From JAWKWA01 sp041397765 (GTDB lineage Bacteria; Pseudomonadota; Alphaproteobacteria; Rhizobiales; Hyphomicrobiaceae), in NCBI GenBank assembly GCA_041397765.1, contig JAWKWA010000001.1, positions 248,001-312,000 of the forward strand: a DNA stretch of 64,000 nt, written 5' to 3'. The notes under the pieces were generated by a model. That model saw nothing but the letters and a program-made list of their open reading frames with translations. It did not search any database and was not told the origin of the DNA. Position numbers and translations under genes: made by a program. Positions 1-9,555 of the stretch are shown in pieces. Positions within the stretch are counted from its first letter, which is position 1, and the number at the start of each line of letters is the position of its first letter.

Positions 1-2
1 GC

Positions 3-194
3 TTCACGCCTCATGTGACCATCGCCCGGCTGAAAGGGACGAGGTCCCGCGAGGTCGCGGCCTATCTGGGGGCGCAGGGCGGGCTCTCCGCCGGCCCGTT
101 CCTGGTCGAGCGCTTCTGCCTGATGTCGTCGCGGCCGTCGACCGGCGGTCCGCCCTATGTGGTTGAAGACGTCTACGACTGCGAGCGCGGCTGA
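3..194 (+). CDS. thpR: RNA 2',3'-cyclic phosphodiesterase (2H family), C-terminal part
   Basis: This is the 3' end of a gene that begins before the window; 63 codons and a TGA stop are visible. The visible protein opens with F-T-P-H-V-T-I-A-R, which fits the second H-x-T-x motif of 2H phosphoesterases (2'-5' RNA ligase-like, ThpR). It continues with the short C-terminal strands typical of this family. Members open 2',3'-cyclic phosphates on RNA ends in the cytoplasm. The first catalytic motif lies outside the window, so the assignment rests on one motif and the length of the tail. Confidence 0.75.
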   Translation, partial: FTPHVTIARLKGTRSREVAAYLGAQGGLSAGPFLVERFCLMSSRPSTGGPPYVVEDVYDCERG

Positions 195-233
195 GTCCGA
201 TCGGGCCCGCCCAAGGCGCGCGTCCTCGTCCCG

Positions 234-806
234 TCAGCCGCCGTGCCGGGCGCCAGCAGGATCGAGCGCCGCGATGAGGGTGGCGAGCGCTTCGTCGCCG
301 GCTGCCGGCGGCCGCTCGCCCTTCATGTCGTCGAGCGTCGCATGACAGGCGGCGATCAGGCCGTCCGAGGCCGCCTCGATCATGTCGAGTGCCGTGTCGA
401 AGCCTTCCGTGCCCCCCTGATAGGGATCGGGCACGTCGACCTCGCCCGACAGGGGCGCGAATTCCATCATCAGCCGGATCTTGTGGGCCGCGCCCTCGGG
501 CGCCATGCGCAAGAGCGTCCCGGCATTCGACCGGTCCATGGCGACGAGCACGTCGAAACGGCCGAAATCCGCGGGGCCGACCTGGCGCGCCCGCAACTCG
601 CCGATGTCGATGCCGCGTGCAAGGCACGCCGCGACCGCGCGCCGGTCGGGCGGATCGCCGACATGCCAGCGGCCGGTTCCGGCCGAGGCGACGATGTAGT
701 CGTCGAGCCGGTCGATCTCGGCGATACGCTTGCGGAATGCCCCTTCCGCCATCGGCGAGCGGCAGATATTGCCGAGGCATACGAACAGGATCCGGAAGGG
801 TCGCAT
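234..806 (-). CDS. Low-molecular-weight protein-tyrosine phosphatase
   Basis: A 190-residue cytoplasmic phosphatase of the LMW-PTP family, which hydrolyses phosphotyrosine. The N-terminal P-loop is clear: catalytic C10, then five residues, R16 and S17. The general acid is D127 in a D-P-Y motif. Family members are about 155 residues; this one has a longer C-terminal tail of about 30 residues of unknown use. I chose the ATG at 806 because the P-loop must lie within about 20 residues of the N-terminus; the open frame continues upstream without homology. Such phosphatases often act against BY-type kinases, and one is encoded at 31.4 kb, but nothing links the two directly. Confidence 0.9.
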   Translation of the reverse strand: MRPFRILFVCLGNICRSPMAEGAFRKRIAEIDRLDDYIVASAGTGRWHVGDPPDRRAVAACLARGIDIGELRARQVGPADFGRFDVLVAMDRSNAGTLLRMAPEGAAHKIRLMMEFAPLSGEVDVPDPYQGGTEGFDTALDMIEAASDGLIAACHATLDDMKGERPPAAGDEALATLIAALDPAGARHGG

Positions 807-962
807 GGACGTTTCCTTGGCAGAGCGGCTTGGCGCTGGCAGACCGAGCGGCGGCTTCTGGCGCCGTGTCATGACCAACGCGGGCAATGGTGCAAGGGCG
901 AGTAGGCAGCGCCCGGATCGGAAACGCAACCCTCGGGCGGCACGAAAGCGGTGGAGATGAAA

Positions 963-1253
963 ATGGTGGAAAAGCTGAGCGGCGAGGCCCGAAGCGCGGC
1001 GCTCGCCGGCCTCGATGGCTGGAGCGAGGTCACGGGGCGCGACGCCATACAGAAGCGCTTCACCTTCGCCGGCTTCCCCGAGGCCTTCGCCTTCATGACC
1101 CGCGTCGCGCTCATCGCGGAGCGCATGGATCATCATCCCGAATGGACCAATGTCTGGAACCGCGTCGATGTGGTGCTGACGACCCATTCGGCAAAGGGGC
1201 TGTCGCGGCTCGATGTGGAGCTGGCCGCGGCGATCGATGGTGGAGCGGGCTGA
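963..1253 (+). CDS. phhB: 4a-hydroxytetrahydrobiopterin dehydratase (pterin-4a-carbinolamine dehydratase)
   Basis: A 96-residue protein that dehydrates 4a-carbinolamine to regenerate tetrahydropterin cofactor. It carries the family signature around H57-H58-P-E-W, with a further conserved histidine H75 in T-T-H-S. The length matches the compact PCD fold. In-frame starts exist at 951 (GTG), 957 and 963 (ATG). I take 963 because a GGAG ribosome site at 953-956 sits six bases before it. No phenylalanine hydroxylase gene is nearby, so the gene appears as a single unit between the phosphatase and the DUF2865 gene. Confidence 0.9.
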   Translation: MVEKLSGEARSAALAGLDGWSEVTGRDAIQKRFTFAGFPEAFAFMTRVALIAERMDHHPEWTNVWNRVDVVLTTHSAKGLSRLDVELAAAIDGGAG

Positions 1254-1298
1254 GCGGGCACCCGCCGCGACGGGGGCCCGCTGCCGCATCCCAGGCCG

Positions 1299-2627
1299 CT
1301 ACTGGATATCGCGGCGCTTCATGCCCGTTTTGCGCTTGGCTGGCGGGGTCGGTTTGGCGGCCACGGGGAGGGCCGTCGCCTTGACGCCTGTGCGCGGCTT
1401 CACCGCGCTGCCGGCGATGGCCGGTTTGTCAACCGCCGTCCGCGCCGCATCGAGCGCGGCAGCGCGGCGCTTCTTCGTCTCGTAGCGGCCGATGCCGATG
1501 GCGCGGCCAGGACGCGAATAGACGCCTTCGGGAACTTCGGGGCCGGGCACCCGCAGACTGGCGGACGCGGGCGTTCCGGTCGATGGGCCGGTAGCACCCG
1601 ACCCGGTCGCAGCGCTGCCAGTCGGGGTCGCCGCCGGCAGCGTGACGACCTTGGCGGTCGGGATCGCGGCGAGCGTCGGGGTGGCGGGACGTGCCGTCGT
1701 CACCGACCCGCGCAGGCGCATGGGTTTGCGTGCCCAGGGCAGGGCCTCGGCAGACTGCGCAGCGGTCCGATCCGTCTCGGAGGCGGCCTCGAGCAATGCC
1801 GGATCTATCGCCGTCTCGTCGCCGGCCTCGCCGTCTGCCGGCAGGGAGGCGATCATGGCGCTGTCGGGATCGGCCTCTTCGTCCAGCATGCCCTGCGATG
1901 TCCGCTTGTCGGAGACGACATCGGCGGCGACGCGGTCACCGGTCGATTGGTTGAGCTCGCGCTGGCGCTCGAGGATGGCGTATTCCTCGTGGCGGATCAG
2001 CTCGGACTGCGACCACGGCTCGGGCCGGCAGCGGCATTCCGGCAGGTAGCGCTTGCGATAGAGGAAGGCCGACTTCAGTTTCTTGTAGGGCTTGCCCGAA
2101 AGGTCGCGCATATCCTCCGGATCGCTGCCGAGTGTCGGCTGCACATAGAGACGCGCCTCGGCGTCGCAGCTCGATTCGCAGACATCGCTGTCGCGGCGGA
2201 CGCGGCTCTGCGAGGCGAAGTCGCTGACCGGCCAGTAGTAGCCGTCGCACAGCCTGACGCAGACCGTCCTGACCCCGGCGCGCAAACGCGGCCGGTGCTG
2301 CGGCCGGCTGAGGTCAGTGGGATCGGCCGTGCCGTTGCCGGTCAGCGCGCGCACCCTGACGAGATCGGAGCCGCCGGAAATTGTCGCCGATTGGCCGGCT
2401 GTCGGCAGCCGCGTCGCATCGAACGCCGGTCTTGCGGGACGCATGCGGGGCTTGGGCTTGAAGATGCTGAAGATGCCGAAGAGGCCGCCCTGGCCCGCTT
2501 GCTGGGCGAATGCGGGGGCGTGACCGCTCGGCAGTGCGAGCAGGAAGGCAAGAGCGGCCGCCACGAGGCGGTGACGACGGGCACGCGCATGGGCGCGCCG
2601 GAACGGCGGACGCAGAAACTCGGACAT
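1299..2627 (-). CDS. DUF2865 domain-containing exported protein
   Basis: A 442-residue protein of unknown function. It has an N-terminal signal-like segment ending near A-F-A-Q, then a low-complexity stretch. The cysteine-containing core reads V-C-V-R-L-C-D-G-Y-Y-W-P, followed by D-V-C-E-S-S-C and by E-C-R-C, which I recognise as DUF2865, a domain common in Hyphomicrobiales. The six cysteines suggest disulfides in the periplasm. The C-terminal half is rich in Ala, Thr and Pro and ends in a basic tail, compatible with a cell-envelope or peptidoglycan-associated role, but this is inference. The ATG at 2627 places the signal peptide at the N-terminus. Confidence 0.75.
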   Translation of the reverse strand: MSEFLRPPFRRAHARARRHRLVAAALAFLLALPSGHAPAFAQQAGQGGLFGIFSIFKPKPRMRPARPAFDATRLPTAGQSATISGGSDLVRVRALTGNGTADPTDLSRPQHRPRLRAGVRTVCVRLCDGYYWPVSDFASQSRVRRDSDVCESSCDAEARLYVQPTLGSDPEDMRDLSGKPYKKLKSAFLYRKRYLPECRCRPEPWSQSELIRHEEYAILERQRELNQSTGDRVAADVVSDKRTSQGMLDEEADPDSAMIASLPADGEAGDETAIDPALLEAASETDRTAAQSAEALPWARKPMRLRGSVTTARPATPTLAAIPTAKVVTLPAATPTGSAATGSGATGPSTGTPASASLRVPGPEVPEGVYSRPGRAIGIGRYETKKRRAAALDAARTAVDKPAIAGSAVKPRTGVKATALPVAAKPTPPAKRKTGMKRRDIQ

Positions 2628-2914
2628 GACGGGACGCAACCGATACGCAAGAGGCCGACACGATCGGTGCCGACCGGCCGGGCCGGCACCAACTCTCAAG
2701 CCGGAGTTTCGCGGCGATTGGCCAAGATTTGCTTAATGGAACCTCGCGCGGCGCGTCATCGCGGTGCAAGGCATGCTCCGTCCGCGCTCGCCATCGCATG
2801 CGCCCGGGGAGGTGGCTGCCGGGCGACAGGCAGAGGGGGCGCCGAGGGGGCCATGCGGCCGCCGCGCTCGCGATGGTGTGCGGACCGGTGTTGGCCGGTT
2901 TGATGCCGGGGCTG

Positions 2915-3868
2915 CTACTTCTTCTTTTTCTTCTTCTTTTTCGTCGACTTCTTGCCCGTCGAGGCACCGCGATAGCCGCAGGCGGCGGCCTTCACCTGGG
3001 TCCTGATGCTGACCGGCGTCGTGGTCGCACCGGGCTCGACAGGCAGATTGTCGAGCGTCGCCGAGCCGAAATATTCCTTCCACTCGCGGCTCTCGAAACC
3101 GTGCTGCAGCAGCATCATCGCGCGGAGATTGCGCGTGCTCGACGAAGCCTCGCCGAGAACCACCGCGACGAGGCGATGCTCCTCGCGCGTCGCGCTCGCG
3201 ACGATGTTGTAGCCCGAATCGCAGATGAAGCCGGTCTTCATGCCGTCGGCGCCCTCGAACGTCTTCAGAAGGCCGTTGTGCGAGGCGAGGCGCCGCTTGC
3301 CGATCATCACGCTCTCCATGGTGAAGAGCTCGGCATATTCGGGGAAGTCGCGGATGATGGCTCGGGTCAGCAGCGCCATGTCGCGCGCCGAGGTGATCTG
3401 GCCGGGATCGGGCAGGCCGTGCGGATTGTTGAAATGGCTGCGCGTCATGCCGAGCTTGCGCGCCGTCTCGTTCATCATGGTGGCGAAGCCCGCCTCGCTG
3501 CCGCCGATCCGCTCGGCGAGCATGACCGCGACGTCGTTCGCCGACTTGACGATGAGCGCCCTGATGCCGAGGTCGACGGTCATCTCGGCCCCGACCGGCA
3601 GGCCGACCTTGCTCGGCGAGGTCTTGTTGGCCGCCTCCGAGCAGACGAGCTTGTCGTCGAGCTTCAACCGCCCGTCCTTCAGCGCCTGGAAGGTCAGGTA
3701 GGCGGTCATCAGCTTGGTCAGCGAGGCCGGATGCCAAGCCGTGTCGGCGTCCTCCGAATAGATCACCTCGCCGCTTCCGACTTCGAATACGAGCGCGGGA
3801 CCGGCCTTGGCCGGCAGCGTCGTGACAAAGAGGGCGACGATCACAATGACGAGGTGACGGAAGGGCAT
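2915..3868 (-). CDS. D-alanyl-D-alanine carboxypeptidase (serine type, peptidase S11)
   Basis: A 317-residue periplasmic penicillin-binding protein that trims the terminal D-Ala of peptidoglycan stem peptides. Signal peptide at residues 1-22; catalytic S49-L-T-K52; S109-A-N111; K211-T-G213. The protein stops soon after the transpeptidase fold, so it lacks the beta-rich C-terminal domain and amphipathic anchor of DacA/PBP5. It ends instead in a lysine-rich tail with eight consecutive lysines, which might bind acidic surfaces. The ATG at 3868 gives a proper signal peptide. The gene lies upstream of the DUF2865 gene on the same strand, with a 287-bp gap. Confidence 0.9.
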   Translation of the reverse strand: MPFRHLVIVIVALFVTTLPAKAGPALVFEVGSGEVIYSEDADTAWHPASLTKLMTAYLTFQALKDGRLKLDDKLVCSEAANKTSPSKVGLPVGAEMTVDLGIRALIVKSANDVAVMLAERIGGSEAGFATMMNETARKLGMTRSHFNNPHGLPDPGQITSARDMALLTRAIIRDFPEYAELFTMESVMIGKRRLASHNGLLKTFEGADGMKTGFICDSGYNIVASATREEHRLVAVVLGEASSSTRNLRAMMLLQHGFESREWKEYFGSATLDNLPVEPGATTTPVSIRTQVKAAACGYRGASTGKKSTKKKKKKKK

Positions 3869-4559
3869 AAGAGCTCCCTTTCGGCCAGGAACGATCCGCT
3901 TCGGCTGAACGGGCACAAATCTAGCGTCCGCGGCGGCTGTTGCAAATGCGAAGGACGTCGGCCTGTCGGAAAACAGGGATGACAGGTCAAGCGTGTCGGC
4001 GCGGCCACAGCCTCGCGTGGCTCGGGGGCCACGCATTGGGCACGCCATGGCACGGCAGCACGATTTCTTAGGCGCAAAATGAGGTGAATCATGTAAACAT
4101 ATGAATTGAACCGAATTTAGCTGTCGGTCCGCGCGCGGAGAGTTCCCCAGGCGAAGCTGCCATGGCGGCCGGCGGGGTGGCCGCAAACTGCCGGACGCGA
4201 CAGGGTGGCTCGAGGCGCCAGGTGCCTCGCCGCCGCAGCGAGAACGGCCACTTGGCCGCATGGTTCGACGACTGCGATCCGTCACGTCGGTGGCACGGCA
4301 GCGTCCTCGTTTCGCCACGGTAGGCGACCATGATTCGGTTGTCGTGCGGCCAGCGCGGCTCGTCCGCCGGAGGGTCCGGGGCGACCGGAACAAGACGTCT
4401 GCCGGCGGCTTACATCGGTATGCCCGTGACGCACGCGTCCGGGCATGCGGGACTTCTCCTCGCGGGCTTCGATGCCCACATGTTGCTCATGGGGAGGGGA
4501 CGAGAGATGGCACCGGCCCACCGCCGGCAGGACCTGTAGCGAACGGGGAGCGGCACCCG
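3869..4559. other. Intergenic region between dacC-like gene and prkA
   Basis: A 691-bp divergent spacer. The segment around 4060-4125 is clearly AT-richer than the surroundings and is the likely place for promoters of both flanking genes, but no -35/-10 pair stands out. A GGAAC at 4387-4391 resembles the -35 of EcfG (general stress) promoters, but the matching CGTT -10 is absent. Open frames running into prkA from 4260 have no recognisable protein. I see no RNA gene. Confidence 0.4.
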
Positions 4560-6503
4560 ATGTCCGACAATGAGGTTTTCGATATCTTCGCCAGAAGCTA
4601 CGACGGCCACAAGCAGGTCGAGCTTTCACTGAAGGCCTATCTCGAGGGCTGCCGGAACGATCCGATGATGTATGCGAGCGCGGCCGAGCGGATGATCGCC
4701 GCGATCGGCGAGCCGCAGATGGTCGATACCTCGCGCGACCAGCGTCTCGGACGCATCTTCCTCAACCGCACGATCAAGATCTATCCGGCATTCCACGATT
4801 TCTTCGGCCTCGAGGAGACCATCGAGCGCATCGTCGGCTATTTCCGCGCCGCCGCCCAGGGTCTCGAGGAGCGCAAGCAGATCCTCTACCTGCTCGGGCC
4901 GGTCGGTGGCGGCAAGTCCTCGCTCGCCGAGCGCCTGAAGGAACTGATGGAGAAATGCCCGGTCTATGTGCTGAAGGCCGGCACCGAGGTCAGCCCGATC
5001 TTCGAGAGCCCGCTCGGCCTCTTCGACCAGCGCTCGATGGGCGGCGTGCTCGAGGAGCGCTACGGCATTCCCCGGCGCAAGCTGACCTCGACGATGAGTC
5101 CCTGGGCGGTGTCGCGGCTCGACGAATTCGGCGGCGACATCTCCAAGTTCACCGTCGTCAAGCTCTACCCCTCGCGGCTGCGCCAGATCTGCGTCGCCAA
5201 GACCGAGCCGGGCGACGAGAACAACCAGGACATCTCGTCGCTGGTCGGCAAGGTCGACATCAGGAAGCTCGAATATCACGGCCAGAACGACGCCGACGCC
5301 TATTCCTATTCGGGCGGCCTCAACCGCACGACGCAGGGCCTTCTCGAGTTCGTCGAGATGTTCAAGGCGCCGATCAAGATGCTGCACCCGCTGCTGACGG
5401 CGACCCAGGACGGCACCTATGTCGGCACCGAGAATGTCGGCGCGCTGCCCTATCAGGGCGTCATCATCGCCCACTCGAACGAGAGCGAGTGGCAGAGCTT
5501 CAAGTCGAACAAGAACAACGAGGCGTTCCTCGATCGCATCTGCGTCATCACCGTGCCCTACTGCCTGCGCACAACCGAAGAGAAACGCATCTACGAGAAG
5601 CTGCTCGCTGCCAGCGAGCTGGCGAAGGCGCCCTGCGCGCCGCACACGCTCGAGATGCTGGCGCAGTTCTCGGTCCTGACGCGGCTGCGCGAGCACGAGA
5701 ATTCCTCGCTGTTCTCCAAGATGCGCGTCTACAACGGCGAGAGCCTGAAGGACACCGATCCGCACGCCAAGACCATCCAGGAGTACCGCGATGCGGCCGG
5801 CGTGACGGAGGGCATGGACGGCGTCTCGACGCGCTTTGCCTATAAGATCCTGTCGGAGACCTTCAACTACGACACGCTCGAGATATCGGCCGATCCGGTG
5901 CATCTGATGTACGTGCTCGAGCAGTCGATCCGTCGCGAGCAGCTGCCGCGCTCGACGGAGGACCAGTATCTGGAGTTCATCAAGGAGGAGCTGGCGCAGC
6001 GCTACGCCGAGTTCATCGGCAACGAGATCCAGAAGGCCTATCTGGAATCCTACAACGATTTTGGCCAGAATCTCTTCGATCGCTACGTCGCCTATGCCGA
6101 CGCCTGGATCGAGGACCACGACTTCAAGGATCCCGACACCGGCCAGCTCATGAACCGGGCGCTCCTCGACCAGGAGCTGTCGAAGATCGAGAAGCCGGCC
6201 GGCATCGCCAATCCGAAGGACTTCCGCAACGAGGTCGTGAAGTTCTCGCTCAGGGCCCGCGCGCGCAATGGCGGCAAGAATCCGAGCTGGACCAGCTACG
6301 AGAAGATCCGCGAGGTCATCGAGCGGCGCATGTTCAGCCAGGTCGAGGAGCTGCTGCCGGTCATCAGCTTCGGCGCCAAGAAGGACAGCGATACGGAGAA
6401 GAAGCATCTCGATTTCGTCGCACGCATGGTCGATCGTGGCTACACGCAGCGCCAGGTGCGCCGGCTCGTCGAATGGTACATGCGGGTGAAGAAGTCGAGC
6501 TGA
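4560..6503 (+). CDS. prkA: PrkA family serine protein kinase (YeaG)
   Basis: A 647-residue cytoplasmic protein with an N-terminal AAA-like domain and a C-terminal PrkA domain; the length matches the family. The Walker A sequence G-P-V-G-G-G-K-S is at residues 113-120. In enterobacteria the homologue YeaG acts with YeaH in nitrogen-starvation and stress responses. The ATG at 4560 is preceded by a GGGGAG ribosome site about nine bases upstream and gives the conserved M-S-D-N-E-V-F start. The gene leads a three-gene operon with yeaH and spoVR, the classical arrangement. Confidence 0.95.
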   Translation: MSDNEVFDIFARSYDGHKQVELSLKAYLEGCRNDPMMYASAAERMIAAIGEPQMVDTSRDQRLGRIFLNRTIKIYPAFHDFFGLEETIERIVGYFRAAAQGLEERKQILYLLGPVGGGKSSLAERLKELMEKCPVYVLKAGTEVSPIFESPLGLFDQRSMGGVLEERYGIPRRKLTSTMSPWAVSRLDEFGGDISKFTVVKLYPSRLRQICVAKTEPGDENNQDISSLVGKVDIRKLEYHGQNDADAYSYSGGLNRTTQGLLEFVEMFKAPIKMLHPLLTATQDGTYVGTENVGALPYQGVIIAHSNESEWQSFKSNKNNEAFLDRICVITVPYCLRTTEEKRIYEKLLAASELAKAPCAPHTLEMLAQFSVLTRLREHENSSLFSKMRVYNGESLKDTDPHAKTIQEYRDAAGVTEGMDGVSTRFAYKILSETFNYDTLEISADPVHLMYVLEQSIRREQLPRSTEDQYLEFIKEELAQRYAEFIGNEIQKAYLESYNDFGQNLFDRYVAYADAWIEDHDFKDPDTGQLMNRALLDQELSKIEKPAGIANPKDFRNEVVKFSLRARARNGGKNPSWTSYEKIREVIERRMFSQVEELLPVISFGAKKDSDTEKKHLDFVARMVDRGYTQRQVRRLVEWYMRVKKSS

Positions 6504-6630
6504 CGCGAAACCTGCTCACCGCCGGCGACGACAAGGCGGTGAGGGTCCTTGGACGCGGCGCGGCCGGCGGCACGACCGGGCGCCGCGCCCGCCTGTCGAG
6601 CGCGGGCAGACCCGCGCCAGGGAGCGAGCC

Positions 6631-7914
6631 ATGCAAGTCATCGACCGCCGCCTCAATCCCAAGTCCAAGAGCCTCGGCAACCGGCAGCATTTCATCCGCC
6701 GCGCCAAGGCCGAGATCCGCGAGGCGGTGAACGAGGCGCTGAAGAAGCGCAAGGTCTCCGAGGTCGAGGGCAGCGAGCGCATCTCGATCCGCTCCAAGAG
6801 CCTGCGCGAGCCGACATTCACGCCCAATCGTCGCACCGGCACGCGCGAGTTCGTGCTGCCGGGCAACAAGGATTTCTCGGTCGGCGACGTCATCCAGAAG
6901 CCGCCGCCGGGCGCCGGCGGCAGCGGCAGCAAGGGCAGCCCGGACGGCTCGGGCGAGGACGATTTCGTCTTCACGCTCACCAAGGACGAGTTCCTCGATC
7001 TCTTCTTCGAGGACCTGCGCCTGCCCAATCTCGTCAAGGCGAAGCTGAAGGCGCAGAAGTCGCCCAAACCCTCGCGCGCCGGCCTGCAATCGGAAGGGCC
7101 GCCCGCCAAGCTCAACCGCATCCGCACCATGCGCAATTCGCTGGCGCGCCGCATCGCGCTGTCGAGGCCGAGCATGCAGATGCTGGAGCGGCTGGAGCGC
7201 GAGCTCGCCGAGGCCGAAGGCGAGGAGAAGCCCGATCAGCGCCGCATCGAGGATCTGCGCCGGCGCCTGCAGCGCATCCAGCACCTGCGCCGGACCATCG
7301 CCTATATCGATCCGCTCGATCTGCGCTACAATCGTTTCGAGCGTACGCCGAAGCCGGTCACGCAGGCGGTGATGTTCTGTCTGATGGACGTTTCCGCGTC
7401 CATGACCGAGGAGCTGAAGGACCTCGCCAAGCGCTTCTTCATGCTGCTGCATGTCTTCCTGACGCGCCACTACAACGAGGTCGACGTCGTCTTCATCCGC
7501 CATACCACCGAGGCGCAGGAGGTTCCCGAGGAGGAGTTCTTCAAGAGCACGGTGACGGGCGGTACGGTGATCTCCTCGGCGCTCGAGGAGATGCTTGCCG
7601 TGGTCGCCGACCGCTATCCGGTGAGCGACTGGAACATCTACGCCGCCCAGGCCTCGGACGGTCACAATTTCTCCGACGACATGAGCCACTGCCTGGATCT
7701 GCTCGAGCAGCAGATCGTGCCGATGTGCCAGTATTTCGCCTATATCGAGGTTCAGCCGGACGGCCAGCAGGCCATCGGCGATTCGATCGTCTGGCGCGGC
7801 TACGAGGACCTGAAGGGCGCCGATCGCGCCTTTGCCATGCGCCGCGTCTCGCATCCAGGCGAGATCTATCCCGTCTTCCGCGAGCTGTTCTCAAGCGAGA
7901 CCGCGACGACATGA
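6631..7914 (+). CDS. yeaH: YeaH/YhbH family protein (DUF444, VWA-like)
   Basis: A 427-residue protein, second gene of the prkA operon. It starts with the conserved M-Q-V-I-D-R-R-L-N-P-K and has a charged N-terminal half with a Gly-rich linker near residues 93-105. A MIDAS-like metal site, D253-x-S255-x-S257 in F-C-L-M-D-V-S-A-S-M, supports a von Willebrand A-like fold. The function is linked genetically to PrkA in stress and sporulation-like programmes; the biochemical role is unknown. The ATG has an AGGGAG ribosome site directly upstream. Confidence 0.95.
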   Translation: MQVIDRRLNPKSKSLGNRQHFIRRAKAEIREAVNEALKKRKVSEVEGSERISIRSKSLREPTFTPNRRTGTREFVLPGNKDFSVGDVIQKPPPGAGGSGSKGSPDGSGEDDFVFTLTKDEFLDLFFEDLRLPNLVKAKLKAQKSPKPSRAGLQSEGPPAKLNRIRTMRNSLARRIALSRPSMQMLERLERELAEAEGEEKPDQRRIEDLRRRLQRIQHLRRTIAYIDPLDLRYNRFERTPKPVTQAVMFCLMDVSASMTEELKDLAKRFFMLLHVFLTRHYNEVDVVFIRHTTEAQEVPEEEFFKSTVTGGTVISSALEEMLAVVADRYPVSDWNIYAAQASDGHNFSDDMSHCLDLLEQQIVPMCQYFAYIEVQPDGQQAIGDSIVWRGYEDLKGADRAFAMRRVSHPGEIYPVFRELFSSETATT

Positions 7915-7927
7915 GGAACGCCGGCCG

Positions 7928-9481
7928 ATGACCGAGACGACGAGCGCGCGCACCGGCAGCACGAAGCCGCTGTTCGACGGCCCGGAATGGTCGTTCGACC
8001 TCGTGAAAACCACCTATGACGCCATCGCCGAGATCGGTCTCGGCGAGCTCGGCCTCGACATCTATCCCAACCAGATCGAGGTGATCACCGCCGAGCAGAT
8101 GCTCGACGCCTACGCCTCGATCGGCATGCCGCGCATGTACCGCCACTGGTCGTTCGGCAAGCATTTCGCCCGCGAGGAATCACTCTACAGGAAGGGCGCG
8201 CGCGCCCTCGCCTACGAGCTCGTCATCAACTCCAATCCCTGCATCAACTACATCATGGAGGAGAACTCCATGACCATGCAGGCGCTGGTGCTCGCCCATG
8301 CCGCCATGGGCCACAACCACTTCTTCAAGAACAACTACCTGTTCCGCGAGCATACGCATGCCGAGGCGATCCTCGACTATCTCGATTTCGCCAAGGCCTA
8401 TGTGGCGCGCTGCGAGGAGCGCCATGGCGTGGAGGCGGTCGAGGCGGTGCTGGATGCGGCCCATGCGCTGATGCCGCACGGCGTCTCGCGCCACCCGTCT
8501 GCACGCAGATCGCGCTCGCTGAAGCACGAGCTCGAGCGCGAGTTGCGCCGGCGCGAATATGAGGAGGCGACCTACAACGACCTTTGGCGCACGGTTCCGG
8601 TGGCCGCGCAGGCGGCCGATGTCGAGGACAGCCCGGCGGGCGAGGGCGGCTCGACGAGCCTGCCCGAGGAGAACCTCCTCTATTTCCTCGAGAAGCACGC
8701 TCCCAAGCTCGCCGACTGGCAGCGCGAGCTGTTGCGCATCGTCCGCATGGTTGCGCAGTATTTCTTCCCGCAGCGCCAGACCAAGCTGATGAACGAGGGC
8801 TGCGCCACCTGGACGCACTACTACATTCTCAATCGCCTCTACGAGAAGGGGCTGCTGACCGAAGGCTCCATGCTCGAGTTCATGCACAGCCACTCGTCGG
8901 TGGTGACGCAGCCGGGCTGGAGCGACGGCCGCTTCTCCGGCTTCAATCCCTATGCGCTCGGCTTCGCCATGATGCGCGACATCGAGCGCATCTGCACCGA
9001 GCCGACAGGGGAGGATCGCGACTGGTTTCCCGAGATCGCCGGCAATGGCGATCCGGTCGGCACGCTGAAATCGGCCTGGTCGGACTATCGTGACGACAGC
9101 TTCATCCTTCAGCATCTCTCGCCGCGGTTGATCCGTGACTTCCGCATGTTCGACATCCGCGACGAGGCGGTGGCGCCGCTCGCCCGTGTGAAGGCGATCC
9201 ACGACGAGCGCGGCTATCGCCGCGTGCGCCGCATCCTCGCCAGCCAGTACGAGGTGGCCGCACAGGATCCCGACATCCAGGTCACCGATGCCGATCTCGC
9301 CGGCACGCGCCGGCTGATGCTTGCCCATCGCGTCCGCAATGGCATCCTGCTCGACAAGGAGAATTGCGAGCGGACGCTCCTGCACGTCGCCAATCTCTGG
9401 GGTTTCCGCGTCAAGCTCGTCGAGACCGATGCCGAGAGCGGCCGCACGCTGCGCGAGCACGAGGCCTTGCCGATGCCGTGA
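7928..9481 (+). CDS. spoVR: SpoVR family protein (YcgB)
   Basis: A 517-residue protein that closes the prkA-yeaH-spoVR operon, 13 bp after yeaH. The length and sequence blocks, including the long His/Glu-rich segment N-S-M-T-M-Q-A-L-V-L-A-H-A-A-M-G-H-N-H-F near residue 120, are those of SpoVR. In Bacillus the homologue is needed for spore cortex formation; in non-sporing bacteria it is part of a stress-response trio. The ATG at 7928 gives the conserved N-terminal region; the frame upstream overlaps yeaH and is not conserved. Confidence 0.95.
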   Translation: MTETTSARTGSTKPLFDGPEWSFDLVKTTYDAIAEIGLGELGLDIYPNQIEVITAEQMLDAYASIGMPRMYRHWSFGKHFAREESLYRKGARALAYELVINSNPCINYIMEENSMTMQALVLAHAAMGHNHFFKNNYLFREHTHAEAILDYLDFAKAYVARCEERHGVEAVEAVLDAAHALMPHGVSRHPSARRSRSLKHELERELRRREYEEATYNDLWRTVPVAAQAADVEDSPAGEGGSTSLPEENLLYFLEKHAPKLADWQRELLRIVRMVAQYFFPQRQTKLMNEGCATWTHYYILNRLYEKGLLTEGSMLEFMHSHSSVVTQPGWSDGRFSGFNPYALGFAMMRDIERICTEPTGEDRDWFPEIAGNGDPVGTLKSAWSDYRDDSFILQHLSPRLIRDFRMFDIRDEAVAPLARVKAIHDERGYRRVRRILASQYEVAAQDPDIQVTDADLAGTRRLMLAHRVRNGILLDKENCERTLLHVANLWGFRVKLVETDAESGRTLREHEALPMP

Positions 9482-9555
9482 GGACGGCGCACCATATGGC
9501 GCGTCTCGGCGCCAGAACGCCCGCGCCCGGCGCGGGCCCCGCCGACAATCGAGCG

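Noticed and set aside
4387..4410. EcfG-type stress promoter for prkA
   Set aside because: GGAAC is present, but no CGTT follows at the correct distance.
4626..6407. Long open frame (593 codons) antisense to prkA
   Set aside because: It lies entirely opposite a very well conserved gene, is Leu/Asp/Arg-rich as expected from complement codons of high-GC DNA, and shows no family pattern.
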